Assembly: GCA_000494185.1 (NCBI GenBank)
Contig: AWOC01000014.1
Span: 1-13,361 of the forward strand
Length of the DNA stretch: 13,361 bases
DNA from: Candidatus Calditenuaceae archaeon JGI OTU-3
GTDB taxonomy: Archaea; Thermoproteota; Nitrososphaeria_A; Caldarchaeales; Calditenuaceae
Direction: 5' to 3'
Shown here piece after piece: positions 1-6,078 of the stretch. Position 1 is the stretch's first letter. Every line of letters starts with the position of its first letter. The notes beneath the pieces are model-generated. The model had not been told where the DNA came from. It worked only from the letters and a program-made list of their open reading frames with translations, and did no database searches. Both the position numbers and the translations under genes were made by a program.

Positions 1-279
1 CCGCCCTCTGACTTCCAACCCCCATAGGTATCCTGGCAGCCTCGGCTGCTGCCGCTAGAACAGCGTTTATCTTCGCGGCCTCCTCGGTTCCCCCCGTCAT
101 CCCCTCGATGAGGATTGGCGCGCTGAACCATCTGCCCAAAAACTTGACCGAGGTCTCAACGGAATTTACATCAACGTCACCCACCGTCCTTGGTACGAGA
201 TGTACGTGTTCGAGCCAAGTTGAGCCCTTCACGGTGTCCCCGCTCTCCAGAGCCAGCCTTATGTGATCACTTTTCCTAG
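1..279 (-). repeat. Left arm of a perfect 279-bp inverted repeat (fni 5' region)
   Basis: Every base of 1-279 pairs with 2860-3138 in reverse orientation (left position p matches right position 3139-p). I compared it line by line and found no mismatch. The arm continues beyond the window edge for an unknown distance. Identity ends at base 280, where the real fni start diverges from the fused copy. The arms enclose rps17e, livM, livH and the head of livK. Confidence 0.95.
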
Positions 280-292
280 TCTCGACACTCAT
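1..292 (-). CDS. fni: Type 2 isopentenyl-diphosphate delta-isomerase, 5' part (runs off left edge)
   Basis: The N-terminal 97 residues of an FMN-dependent type 2 IPP isomerase, which interconverts isopentenyl and dimethylallyl diphosphate for archaeal lipid synthesis in the cytoplasm. The frame begins MSVETRKSDHIRLALESGD with an ATG at 292, contains the early family motif RKSDHI and the segment FSAPILIEGMTGGTEEAAKIN (residues 56-76), and ends at the window edge inside GVGSQRA. It lies 44 nt behind rps17e on the same strand, and an AT-rich CTTAATAACC element near 331-340 could be its TATA box. From base 279 down to base 1 it is identical, inverted, to 2860-3138, so the same coding sequence exists twice. 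This copy has the natural-looking 5' end, with its own start and leader, so I take this end as the authentic one. Whether the rest of the gene exists to the left cannot be seen. Confidence 0.85.
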   Translation of the reverse strand, partial: MSVETRKSDHIRLALESGDTVKGSTWLEHVHLVPRTVGDVDVNSVETSVKFLGRWFSAPILIEGMTGGTEEAAKINAVLAAAAEAARIPMGVGSQRA

Positions 293-336
293 CAGTTATC
301 GCCGATCCCGAGATCGTCAACACTATGCATCGGTTA

Positions 337-579
337 TTAAGCGTTAATATTGGTGAGCTGCTCCTCCCCCTTTTCGGCCGACTCTTTACGAAGCCTCTGC
401 TTCACGAGGGAGGTTAAGTAGCCGCTAACCTTGTTTCTAAGACGATGCGAGACCTCGCCCTTCAGGAGCTCGTCAACCAGCTTCTTGTTCTCCTCAAAAT
501 CTGGCTTAACACTGTCCGGATATTTCTCGAGAATCTCGGCGGCCAGGACCTTGACCTTCCTTATCCTTATTTTTCCCAT
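337..579 (-). CDS. rps17e: 30S ribosomal protein S17e
   Basis: An 80-residue small-subunit ribosomal protein of the archaeal/eukaryotic S17e family. It begins MGKIRIRKVKVLAAEILEKY and carries the family core DFEENKKLVDELL (residues 27-39) followed by RLRNKVSGYLTSLVK (residues 46-60). Typical archaeal S17e is about 60-70 residues, so the charged tail after residue 60 (QRLRKESAEKGEEQLTNINA) is a modest extension. The ATG at 579 follows an AGAGG ribosome-binding sequence directly, and an AATTTATTA TATA-like element near 610-618 suggests its own promoter rather than pure read-through from livM. The fni 5' end follows 44 nt downstream. Confidence 0.93.
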   Translation of the reverse strand: MGKIRIRKVKVLAAEILEKYPDSVKPDFEENKKLVDELLKGEVSHRLRNKVSGYLTSLVKQRLRKESAEKGEEQLTNINA

Positions 580-608
580 CCTCTTGGGATGCTAGCTGCT
601 AAAGCTTC

Positions 609-619
609 TAATAAATTAT
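609..619 (-). promoter_or_regulatory. Candidate TATA box for rps17e
   Basis: Read on the minus strand this is an A/T-only stretch, AATAATTTATT, centred about 34 nt upstream of the rps17e ATG. That spacing would place transcription start a few bases before the start codon. It lies in the 92-nt gap between livM and rps17e, where nothing else is visible. Called on position and composition only. Confidence 0.45.
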
Positions 620-671
620 TTTCCAGGGCTCTTAACGGGGGACTCTAGTGTCAAGACCTCTCTGCGAGCTA

Positions 672-1727
672 TTACTTCTCGCGACTCGTCGCAGGGGATT
701 GGGCCTTAGGCGGTCTCAAAGTCTCTAATCTTTTCTCTGGCAGAATTCCTTGCGGCCTATAAAACATCACGATCAGTAGGCTTACACTAAGGAGGATCGG
801 TGTTAGCCAGACAACGTCAAAGGGGAGGAAAGCTTGGAGCTCTCTCTTTGAAACATCAATAAGTCTTGAGACTATGATGAAGAGAATCACTCCGACCGCT
901 GTACCCGTATTATTACCCGCGCCTCCTACCAGAACCATAACCCATGGAATAAAGGTGTGGTTAGCCCTGCTAAAGTTTCTAGCATTAACTGCGCCGGAGT
1001 TTAGGGCGAGTAGAGCACCAGCTAGGCCTGCTAGGGCGCCTGCAAGGACGATGACTTCCCGCCTGACCGATGAGACGTCTCTTCCCAGCGATACAGCGAG
1101 ATCCTCGTTGTCGCGTATAGCCCGCAAAAGCCTCCCGTAAGGCGATGATGTCAACACGTGCACGAAGATGTAGACAGCCATAGCTATCACTATTATGATC
1201 GCAACCATAACGAAGCCCCGAAGGGTTTGGGGCACCGCCGCTAGGAAGCTGGGTACGAATACTCCGAGGGTCCCGCCGATAAACCCCTTATAGTTGTCTC
1301 CTATGAGGATAAGGATCTCGCCCATTGCTAGAAGTGTCATGGCGAGATACTCTTCCCTGAGCCTTATGGCTGGTATACTCGAGATGTAGCCGAGTGCAGC
1401 TCCGAATAGTGACGCCGCGACGAGCGACAGCACAAGCATCAATACTCCCAGTAAAATGTTGTTGGCTAAGACGTCATTTACACGGCTCATTATCTGTGCA
1501 TGGTTGTCAAAATAATCCATCCCCTCCCCGAGTCTGTATATCCAGGCGATAATTTGCCCGGGCATGGCACCAACAATGAAGGCGCCTCCTGAGACACAGA
1601 GAACTTTTCCAAAGTTAGGTATGCCTGTAAAGCCATATTCCAAGTTTAGGCTCAGCGATATCACGAGGTAGGCAGCAATCCAGGGAGCAAGGTCGATAAG
1701 GAACCTGATGACCAGCTCGGTCTCCAT
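672..1727 (-). CDS. livM: Branched-chain amino-acid ABC transporter permease LivM
   Basis: A 351-residue integral membrane permease of the LivM family, the second permease subunit of a high-affinity ABC importer for branched-chain or related amino acids. The early stretch SLNLEYGFTGIPNFGKV (residues about 25-41) is the usual LivM motif after the first helix. The EAA-like cytoplasmic loop GRLLRAIRDNEDLAVSLGRD (about 198-217) contacts the ATPase. It is followed by a glycine/alanine-rich helix and VMVLVGGAGNNTGTAVG. The C-terminus ends in a polar tail after the RPQGI motif. The ATG at 1727 overlaps the livH stop by one base (TAATG), indicating translational coupling. No LivG/LivF ATPase gene follows: rps17e is next. 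Confidence 0.93.
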   Translation of the reverse strand: METELVIRFLIDLAPWIAAYLVISLSLNLEYGFTGIPNFGKVLCVSGGAFIVGAMPGQIIAWIYRLGEGMDYFDNHAQIMSRVNDVLANNILLGVLMLVLSLVAASLFGAALGYISSIPAIRLREEYLAMTLLAMGEILILIGDNYKGFIGGTLGVFVPSFLAAVPQTLRGFVMVAIIIVIAMAVYIFVHVLTSSPYGRLLRAIRDNEDLAVSLGRDVSSVRREVIVLAGALAGLAGALLALNSGAVNARNFSRANHTFIPWVMVLVGGAGNNTGTAVGVILFIIVSRLIDVSKRELQAFLPFDVVWLTPILLSVSLLIVMFYRPQGILPEKRLETLRPPKAQSPATSREK

Positions 1728-2641
1728 TAATACCTCCCCCTAGGCCCGAGTCTTAACGATATTATGCCTTGAGGCTTGGTGAGGAGTATAGCGGACATAA
1801 TGACGAGTGGTATCACGGGCCTAAACTGTATCAACTCTACAAAGCCCAACTGCGCCGCGGCATATGGTATGAGAGAGTTGGCCGCACCGACTACTAGTCC
1901 ACCTGCTAGGGATCCGAAAATGTTGCTTAGGCCGCCGAGAATACTTGATGCGAAGACCGTGGGGAGAAACTCGTCTCCAGATGTAGTTGTGACGGGCAGC
2001 CACATGGAGTACATCATTCCGGCCAAGCCACCGAGGGAACCGCTCAAGAACCATGCTAATGTGTACATCTTGTCTACATCAATGCCCAATACTTCGGCCA
2101 GCGCTGGATTCTCTATAGAGGCTCGCATAGCGATCCCTAACCTCGTCTTGTTTAAGAATAAATAGAGTAGGATTGTGAGTGCTGAGACTGTTGTCAGTGA
2201 GAGCACCATAACTCCAGGTATTGACGCCACCTCGAAGTCCCAAGACCTAAGGGCGATATAGTTTGTCCGGATTCTGTACAATCGGCTAAAGTAGTCGGCA
2301 AATATGCTCATCACCCCGAAGATGAAAAATGCGATAGTTAGCGTTGCGATCATCTGGAGCGTCGGCGTAGCCTGTCTTCTCCGCAGTTTCGATAGGACTA
2401 GCTTGTATTGTGTCACCGCGAGTAGTCCTCCTAGAAGAGCTGAGGCCCAGATAACTTCATACGGGCTGCGCTTGAGTATCTGGGCTGTGTAGACTGCCAC
2501 GTAAGCGCCTACAGTGATAAAGGAGCCGTGGGCAAAGTTGGGGACACGCGTCGTGAGGTATGTTAGGGTTAGACCGACGCTAGAGAGCGACGCTATACCA
2601 CAGAAAACGAGTGTGTTGACGATGGCGGGATCTATCAACAC
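1727..2641 (-). CDS. livH: Branched-chain amino-acid ABC transporter permease LivH
   Basis: A 304-residue LivH-type permease with about eight hydrophobic segments, the partner of LivM in the membrane pore. Family marks are GLTLTYLTTRVPNFAHGS near the N-terminus (about residues 23-40), the ATPase-contact loop GIAMRASIENPALAEVLGID (about 168-187), and LSGSLGGLAGMMYS followed by FASSILGGLSNIFGSLAGG. It ends TKPQGIISLRLGPRGRY. The start is GTG at 2641: an in-frame TGA lies two codons upstream, so no earlier start is possible. It is transcribed divergently from the truncated livK, and a shared TATA region lies between them. Confidence 0.93.
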   Translation of the reverse strand: MLIDPAIVNTLVFCGIASLSSVGLTLTYLTTRVPNFAHGSFITVGAYVAVYTAQILKRSPYEVIWASALLGGLLAVTQYKLVLSKLRRRQATPTLQMIATLTIAFFIFGVMSIFADYFSRLYRIRTNYIALRSWDFEVASIPGVMVLSLTTVSALTILLYLFLNKTRLGIAMRASIENPALAEVLGIDVDKMYTLAWFLSGSLGGLAGMMYSMWLPVTTTSGDEFLPTVFASSILGGLSNIFGSLAGGLVVGAANSLIPYAAAQLGFVELIQFRPVIPLVIMSAILLTKPQGIISLRLGPRGRY

Positions 2642-2679
2642 GCATCAGTTAGTTATTCGGCGGACATGGGTTAATAAAG

Positions 2680-2689
2680 TTTATATATG
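2680..2689 (+). promoter_or_regulatory. TATA box of the divergent livK-head / livH region
   Basis: TTTATATATG preceded by an A-rich BRE-like AATAAAG. Its centre is about 27 nt upstream of the ATG at 2712, so the plus-strand transcript would be leaderless. The complementary reading CATATATAAAC is about 43 nt upstream of the livH GTG and could also serve the minus strand. The 70-nt divergent gap has no other obvious element. Confidence 0.6.
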
Positions 2690-2711
2690 CCATCAGTATA
2701 ATGTTGCCACA

Positions 2712-2806
2712 ATGAACAGAGTCTCCGGTGTATCTTCCGCCATAGCAGCGGCGTTGCTGGTAGTGGGGCTGATCATCGGCGGCCTAGTAGGAATATTCGC
2801 GGCGCC
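2712..2806 (+). pseudogene. livK: Remnant of livK: signal peptide of the amino-acid substrate-binding protein
   Basis: About 32 codons, starting MNRVSGVSSAIAAALLVVG and ending in GIFAAP, form a short polar N-terminus plus one long hydrophobic helix (residues about 9-29). This is the usual secretion/anchor segment of archaeal solute-binding proteins. Its position, divergent from livH and behind a good TATA box, is where a livK gene is expected. The binding-protein body is absent: at about 2799-2806 the sequence switches into internal fni sequence. Assignment to livK is inference from context, because the signal segment alone carries no family signature. Confidence 0.55.
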
Positions 2807-3950
2807 GCTCGCACATGAGGGGGAGGCCTTCGCATGGGAGGCTGTAAAGATGATCGAGGCTAGGAAAAGTGATCACATAAGGCTGGCTCTGGAGAGCGGG
2901 GACACCGTGAAGGGCTCAACTTGGCTCGAACACGTACATCTCGTACCAAGGACGGTGGGTGACGTTGATGTAAATTCCGTTGAGACCTCGGTCAAGTTTT
3001 TGGGCAGATGGTTCAGCGCGCCAATCCTCATCGAGGGGATGACGGGGGGAACCGAGGAGGCCGCGAAGATAAACGCTGTTCTAGCGGCAGCAGCCGAGGC
3101 TGCCAGGATACCTATGGGGGTTGGAAGTCAGAGGGCGGCGATAGTAAAACCTGAGCTGAGGCACACCTTTAGAGTTGCGAGAGAGAAGGGGCCAAAGGCT
3201 TTCCTGATAGCGAATATAGGGGCGGCGCAGCTCGCACATGAGGGGGAGGCCTTCGCATGGGAGGCTGTAAAGATGATCGAGGCCGATGCGATAGCCATAC
3301 ACGTAAATCTCCTTCAAGAAATTATACAGCCAGAGGGGGACAGAAGCTTCAGGGGCTTTCTCCACAATCTAAGAAAAATATGTAGAAGCTTGGGAGTGCC
3401 TGTCATAGTTAAGGAGGTTGGTTGCGGATTATCCTATGGAGACGCCGTTGCCCTAAAGGAGGCGGGGGTAGCGGCTGTAGACGTAGCTGGCCGAGGCGGG
3501 ACGAACTGGGTCGAGATTGAGAGGATGAGAGCCATCGAGGCAGGCCGACTAGATAGGGCCAGGATAGCTGAGGATTTTCTTGACTGGGGCATACCAACTG
3601 CCGCCTCTGTGCTTGAAGCTTCACGTGTGAGGGGCCTAGAGGTGGTTGGGTCAGGGGGGGTCCGAAGTGGCGTTGACGTCGCCAAACTATTAGTTCTAGG
3701 CGCGGTGATGGGCGGGTTGGCCAGGCCCTTCCTTAAGGCCGCTCTGGAAGGAGTTGAGATGACCAGCGCGCTTATTGCCATGCTTAAGGAGGAGATCCAA
3801 ATTGTGGCGGCTCTCTGTGGAGCCTCTAACATGGAGGATCTGAGGAGGACTGCTTACGTCATTACGGGTCCATTAAAGGAGTGGTATGACCAGCGATTTC
3901 CGCGCCGCGCGAGAAGGGTCTATAACGCGAGACGGGGCATAAATAAGTAG
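2712..3950 (+). CDS. fni: Second type 2 isopentenyl-diphosphate isomerase, with a chimeric N-terminus
   Basis: An open frame of 412 codons in three in-frame pieces: a signal-peptide-like head (2712-2806), an internal fni fragment reading LAHEGEAFAWEAVKMIEA (2807-2860), then fni from its sixth codon to the end. The isomerase part is full length. Starting at the internal ATG 2850 it gives 366 residues, beginning MIEARKSDHI against the natural MSVETRKSDHI. It carries GMTGGTEEAA, the substrate/Mg region NLLQEIIQPEGD (ending near residue 164 of the 366-residue form) and the FMN-phosphate segment VGSGGVRSGVDVAKLLVLGA. A GGGAGG 8 nt before ATG 2850 could serve as ribosome-binding site, so a normal cytosolic enzyme might still be made; translation from 2712 would give a membrane-anchored form. 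The 3' end overlaps the convergent peptidase gene by 31 bp. Isomerase identity is firm; whether the 5' structure exists in the organism is doubtful. Confidence 0.85.
   Translation: MNRVSGVSSAIAAALLVVGLIIGGLVGIFAAPLAHEGEAFAWEAVKMIEARKSDHIRLALESGDTVKGSTWLEHVHLVPRTVGDVDVNSVETSVKFLGRWFSAPILIEGMTGGTEEAAKINAVLAAAAEAARIPMGVGSQRAAIVKPELRHTFRVAREKGPKAFLIANIGAAQLAHEGEAFAWEAVKMIEADAIAIHVNLLQEIIQPEGDRSFRGFLHNLRKICRSLGVPVIVKEVGCGLSYGDAVALKEAGVAAVDVAGRGGTNWVEIERMRAIEAGRLDRARIAEDFLDWGIPTAASVLEASRVRGLEVVGSGGVRSGVDVAKLLVLGAVMGGLARPFLKAALEGVEMTSALIAMLKEEIQIVAALCGASNMEDLRRTAYVITGPLKEWYDQRFPRRARRVYNARRGINK
2807..2860 (+). repeat. 54-bp direct repeat, copy 1 (displaced fni fragment)
   Basis: Identical to 3230-3283, offset 423 bp (141 codons), so the reading frame is kept. 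The similarity extends upstream through GCGGCGC (2799-2805 versus 3222-3228) with one mismatch. This copy forms the bridge between the livK head and the fni body, and its last bases (TCGAGGC) resemble the TCGAGAC of the natural fni start. Confidence 0.95.
2860..3138 (+). repeat. Right arm of the 279-bp inverted repeat
   Basis: Perfect reverse complement of bases 1-279. Because the left arm is cut by the window edge, the homology may continue into the rest of the isomerase gene and the peptidase gene beyond it. Confidence 0.95.
3230..3283 (+). repeat. 54-bp direct repeat, copy 2 (native position inside fni)
   Basis: This copy sits at its natural place in the isomerase, between NIGAAQ and DAIAIHVNLLQE, where type 2 isomerases have a comparable helix. 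It is therefore the source and 2807-2860 is the displaced duplicate. Confidence 0.95.
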
Positions 3951-4753
3951 ACCGCGTACAGAATGGCGCCGGCGGCCATGTAGAACGCCCAATTCCTAGC
4001 TGAAGTCGTTATGATCTTCAATCCGTCGAGCGGCCCGATGGGGATCAGGTTGATGAGACCCATAAGGGCGTTTATCTCGCCAACCAGGTAGAGAGCCAGA
4101 GCTAGTCGATAATCCAACACCCCCAACAACCGGTTCAGCGCCAGCAACCCCAATAGCGCCATAGCAATAGCTATGTTTACGAGAGGACCGACGGCTGCTA
4201 TCCGAGCGACGTTTCTTTTAGTGATGGGGCCGAATATCATCACAGCTCCGGGGGCTAAGAACTTAAACGGCAAAATTATCGAGACTATGCTGATGAGCGA
4301 GCCGAAAAGGTTAAGCCTAAAACTGGCCCAATACCCCAGCCTTAAAGCCATAAGCTTGTGGGCTAGCTCGTGGGCAAGAAACGAGGCTACCAGCGACAGC
4401 ACAACCAAACCCAATAGGAAGGGACCGATCTCCTGAAAAGGATACACTATAGAAAAAACAACGCCCGCCACTATAGCCCCCCCAGCAGAGAGATGAAGCC
4501 TCTCAGAGCCCCTCCCCATCGATGCTAACCTTGAAAGTATTACTTCACTCTTAAGAGCAAGCATTGTTGCAGGGCGCGATACACTTCCAGAGGCACGGTC
4601 TCCCCCACGCTCGATTTCAGTTATGTTCCTCGCGAGGTGAAGCTGCCTGCAGTCGTGCGCCTCCGGCAGACGGTGCGCCGAGCAGAAATAATCACCACAG
4701 TAGGCGCATCTAAAGGGTAATACCTCCTCTCGCCCACATTTACTACACTCCAT
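3920..4753 (-). CDS. AN1-zinc-finger M50 (site-2-protease-like) membrane metallopeptidase
   Basis: A 277-residue protein with two modules. Residues 3-35 form a complete AN1-type zinc finger, with ligands C3, C6, C16, C19, C24, H27, H33 and C35 in the exact family spacing. Residues about 88-275 form a polytopic M50 peptidase with the zinc motif HELAH (128-132) and the third-ligand region NLIPIGPLDGLKI (235-247, D243). The family cuts substrates within or near the membrane. AN1 fingers usually bind proteins, so this finger may deliver a substrate or adaptor; that is inference. The ATG at 4753 is preceded by a leader containing a 7-bp hairpin. The 3' end overlaps the convergent isomerase gene by 31 bp. 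The physiological substrate is unknown. Confidence 0.88.
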   Translation of the reverse strand: MECSKCGREEVLPFRCAYCGDYFCSAHRLPEAHDCRQLHLARNITEIERGGDRASGSVSRPATMLALKSEVILSRLASMGRGSERLHLSAGGAIVAGVVFSIVYPFQEIGPFLLGLVVLSLVASFLAHELAHKLMALRLGYWASFRLNLFGSLISIVSIILPFKFLAPGAVMIFGPITKRNVARIAAVGPLVNIAIAMALLGLLALNRLLGVLDYRLALALYLVGEINALMGLINLIPIGPLDGLKIITTSARNWAFYMAAGAILYAVYLFMPRLAL

Positions 4754-4773
4754 ACCGCCCCTGATCCTAACTC

Positions 4774-4793
4774 TGCCGACTACTCCGTCGGCA
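4774..4793. promoter_or_regulatory. 7-bp inverted repeat upstream of the M50 peptidase start
   Basis: TGCCGAC, a 6-nt loop, then GTCGGCA, perfectly complementary, 20 nt upstream of the peptidase ATG. It could be an RNA hairpin in the leader or a dimeric operator just downstream of a weak TATA-like AGTTTAATGC near 4793-4802 (minus strand). Confidence 0.4.
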
Positions 4794-4889
4794 TTAAACT
4801 TTCTGCACTACGCATCAGGCGCGACCAGGGCTATGCATCTCCAGCGCGGATTGGGGGGTCTGTGGAGCCCCAACGTTCGGCCTTAGCTA

Positions 4890-4917
4890 GTCGGAGATAT
4901 ATTTATGAGTCTCCGAC
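4890..4917 (+). promoter_or_regulatory. TATA promoter of the DUF1512 gene framed by an 8-bp inverted repeat
   Basis: GTCGGAGA (4890-4897) and TCTCCGAC (4910-4917) are perfectly complementary and flank the TATA element TATATTTATG (4898-4907). The TATA centre lies about 28 nt before the ATG at 4930, so the promoter assignment is good. Arms on both sides of a TATA box are what an operator blocking TBP would look like; that role is inferred. The rest of the 176-nt divergent gap shows only the peptidase-side hairpin. Confidence 0.6.
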
Positions 4918-4929
4918 AGGCGCTTATTA

Positions 4930-6075
4930 ATGGTCGTGTTGTCCTTAAACCAAACCCCAGGCGACAGTTTCGCCGCTCTACTACTACAGATCATATGGTT
5001 TATCTTCCTGATCTCCTTCTTCTTCATCTATCCCTACTTTGGTCAGCGGACGCAGCTGGCTTTCGTGCTGAGGTATATCGAGAAGAGGCTCGCGGCGTTG
5101 AAGCAGATTAAGGACGAGGTGAGAGAGAAGACAATCAACATCATCAGATCTTACAATCAGTCACATGACAATCCACACATAGAAAAGGAGATAGACGCGC
5201 TTCTAGACTTTTTCTACATTCCGCCCGAGTCCATGGACCCTGCTGGAATCGTGTATAAGCTTGAGCACATATTGGAGATAGGCGACACAAGGTTTGAGGA
5301 GAGCGTAGCCAGGCTGGCCCCTAAGGCAGACAACTATAGGGTAAAGAGTCTAGCTAACTTAGTGGAGGTGGCGAGAGCTCTCAACATTATCTACAGGATC
5401 GTGAGGCACTACTATTTAATCGGTAAGAGGACAGGGAACTATTTCCTAGCGCTCCAGATACAGATACAGCTTCCCATGATAATGGAGATTGCAGAATCTT
5501 ACAGGCAGGCATCCTTCGCCTTCGCTAAGAACCTACCGATAGGCGATGGAATCGGGGTACTGTCCGCAGCCAAGTTTGTCAGGGATGGGAAAAGGATTTC
5601 TGATACAGAGGTGGCTAAGGACACATGGCTCACAGTTGTAGAGTTCGAGGGTAGGAAGGTCTATGTTGTGAGACCTATAGGGCCAGGCGGTTCTGTTGGC
5701 CGGCCTGGAGAGGCCATACGGAAACTTATCTACGAGTTAAACACAAGGCCTGACATCATAATCACGATAGATGCAGCTCTCAAGCTGGAGGGCGAAGATA
5801 CTGGGAAGATAGCTGAAGGGGTGGGAGTAGCGATAGGTGGGCCTGGAATCGACAAGTTCAAGATCGAGACTCTTGCGAGGGAGAAGAACATTCCTCTATA
5901 CGCAATAGTGATCTATCAGTCGATCCTCGAGGCCATCACCCCGATGCGAGAGAGCATAGTGAAGTCGGCAGATATTGTGGTCAACAGGGTGAAGGAGATT
6001 ATCAGAGAAAAGGTACCGGTCAGCGGGGAGGCAATAGTCGCGGGGATTGGTAATACGATAGGGGTTGGGATGTAG
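4930..6075 (+). CDS. DUF1512 family protein, membrane-anchored, function unknown
   Basis: A 381-residue protein that I recognise as the archaeal DUF1512 family; no function is established. One hydrophobic segment (residues about 17-36) anchors it, followed by a charged helical region (about 47-75, FVLRYIEKRLAALKQIKDE) and a largely alpha-helical middle. A compact C-terminal domain (about 240-381) has alternating strands and glycine loops: VRPIGPGGSVGRPGEA, DIIITIDAALKLEGEDTG, VGVAIGGPGIDKFKIE and GIGNTIGVGM. That pattern resembles a Rossmann-like nucleotide- or phosphate-binding fold, but I cannot name the ligand. The start at ATG 4930 is fixed by the TATA box about 28 nt upstream. A frame beginning ATG 4905 is an overlapping shadow. 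The next gene follows within a few bases. Confidence 0.85.
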   Translation: MVVLSLNQTPGDSFAALLLQIIWFIFLISFFFIYPYFGQRTQLAFVLRYIEKRLAALKQIKDEVREKTINIIRSYNQSHDNPHIEKEIDALLDFFYIPPESMDPAGIVYKLEHILEIGDTRFEESVARLAPKADNYRVKSLANLVEVARALNIIYRIVRHYYLIGKRTGNYFLALQIQIQLPMIMEIAESYRQASFAFAKNLPIGDGIGVLSAAKFVRDGKRISDTEVAKDTWLTVVEFEGRKVYVVRPIGPGGSVGRPGEAIRKLIYELNTRPDIIITIDAALKLEGEDTGKIAEGVGVAIGGPGIDKFKIETLAREKNIPLYAIVIYQSILEAITPMRESIVKSADIVVNRVKEIIREKVPVSGEAIVAGIGNTIGVGM

Positions 6076-6078
6076 GGG

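Noticed and set aside
303..316. Short CGATC/GATCG hairpin between rps17e and fni
   Set aside because: Five-base arms with a four-base loop are easily expected by chance; no other support.
1776..2165. 129-codon open frame on the plus strand inside livH
   Set aside because: Composition is a mirror of the livH coding frame, there is no start context, and it is fully antisense to a clear permease.
2514..2711. Upstream extension of the second isomerase frame to an ATG at 2514
   Set aside because: It is antisense to the well-supported livH N-terminus and lies upstream of the TATA box at 2680, so it would not be in the transcript.
2799..3283. Direct and inverted repeats as ends of an insertion sequence
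   Set aside because: The repeats are coding pieces of fni, there is no transposase between or near them, and no target-site duplication is seen.
3434..3832. 132-codon open frame antisense to fni
   Set aside because: Low-complexity Ser/Pro/Ala/Thr translation typical of the reverse of a GC-rich gene; the isomerase frame carries the family motifs.
4905..5111. 68-codon frame starting ATG 4905
   Set aside because: It starts inside the inverted repeat next to the TATA box, upstream of the predicted transcript start, and overlaps the DUF1512 gene in another frame.
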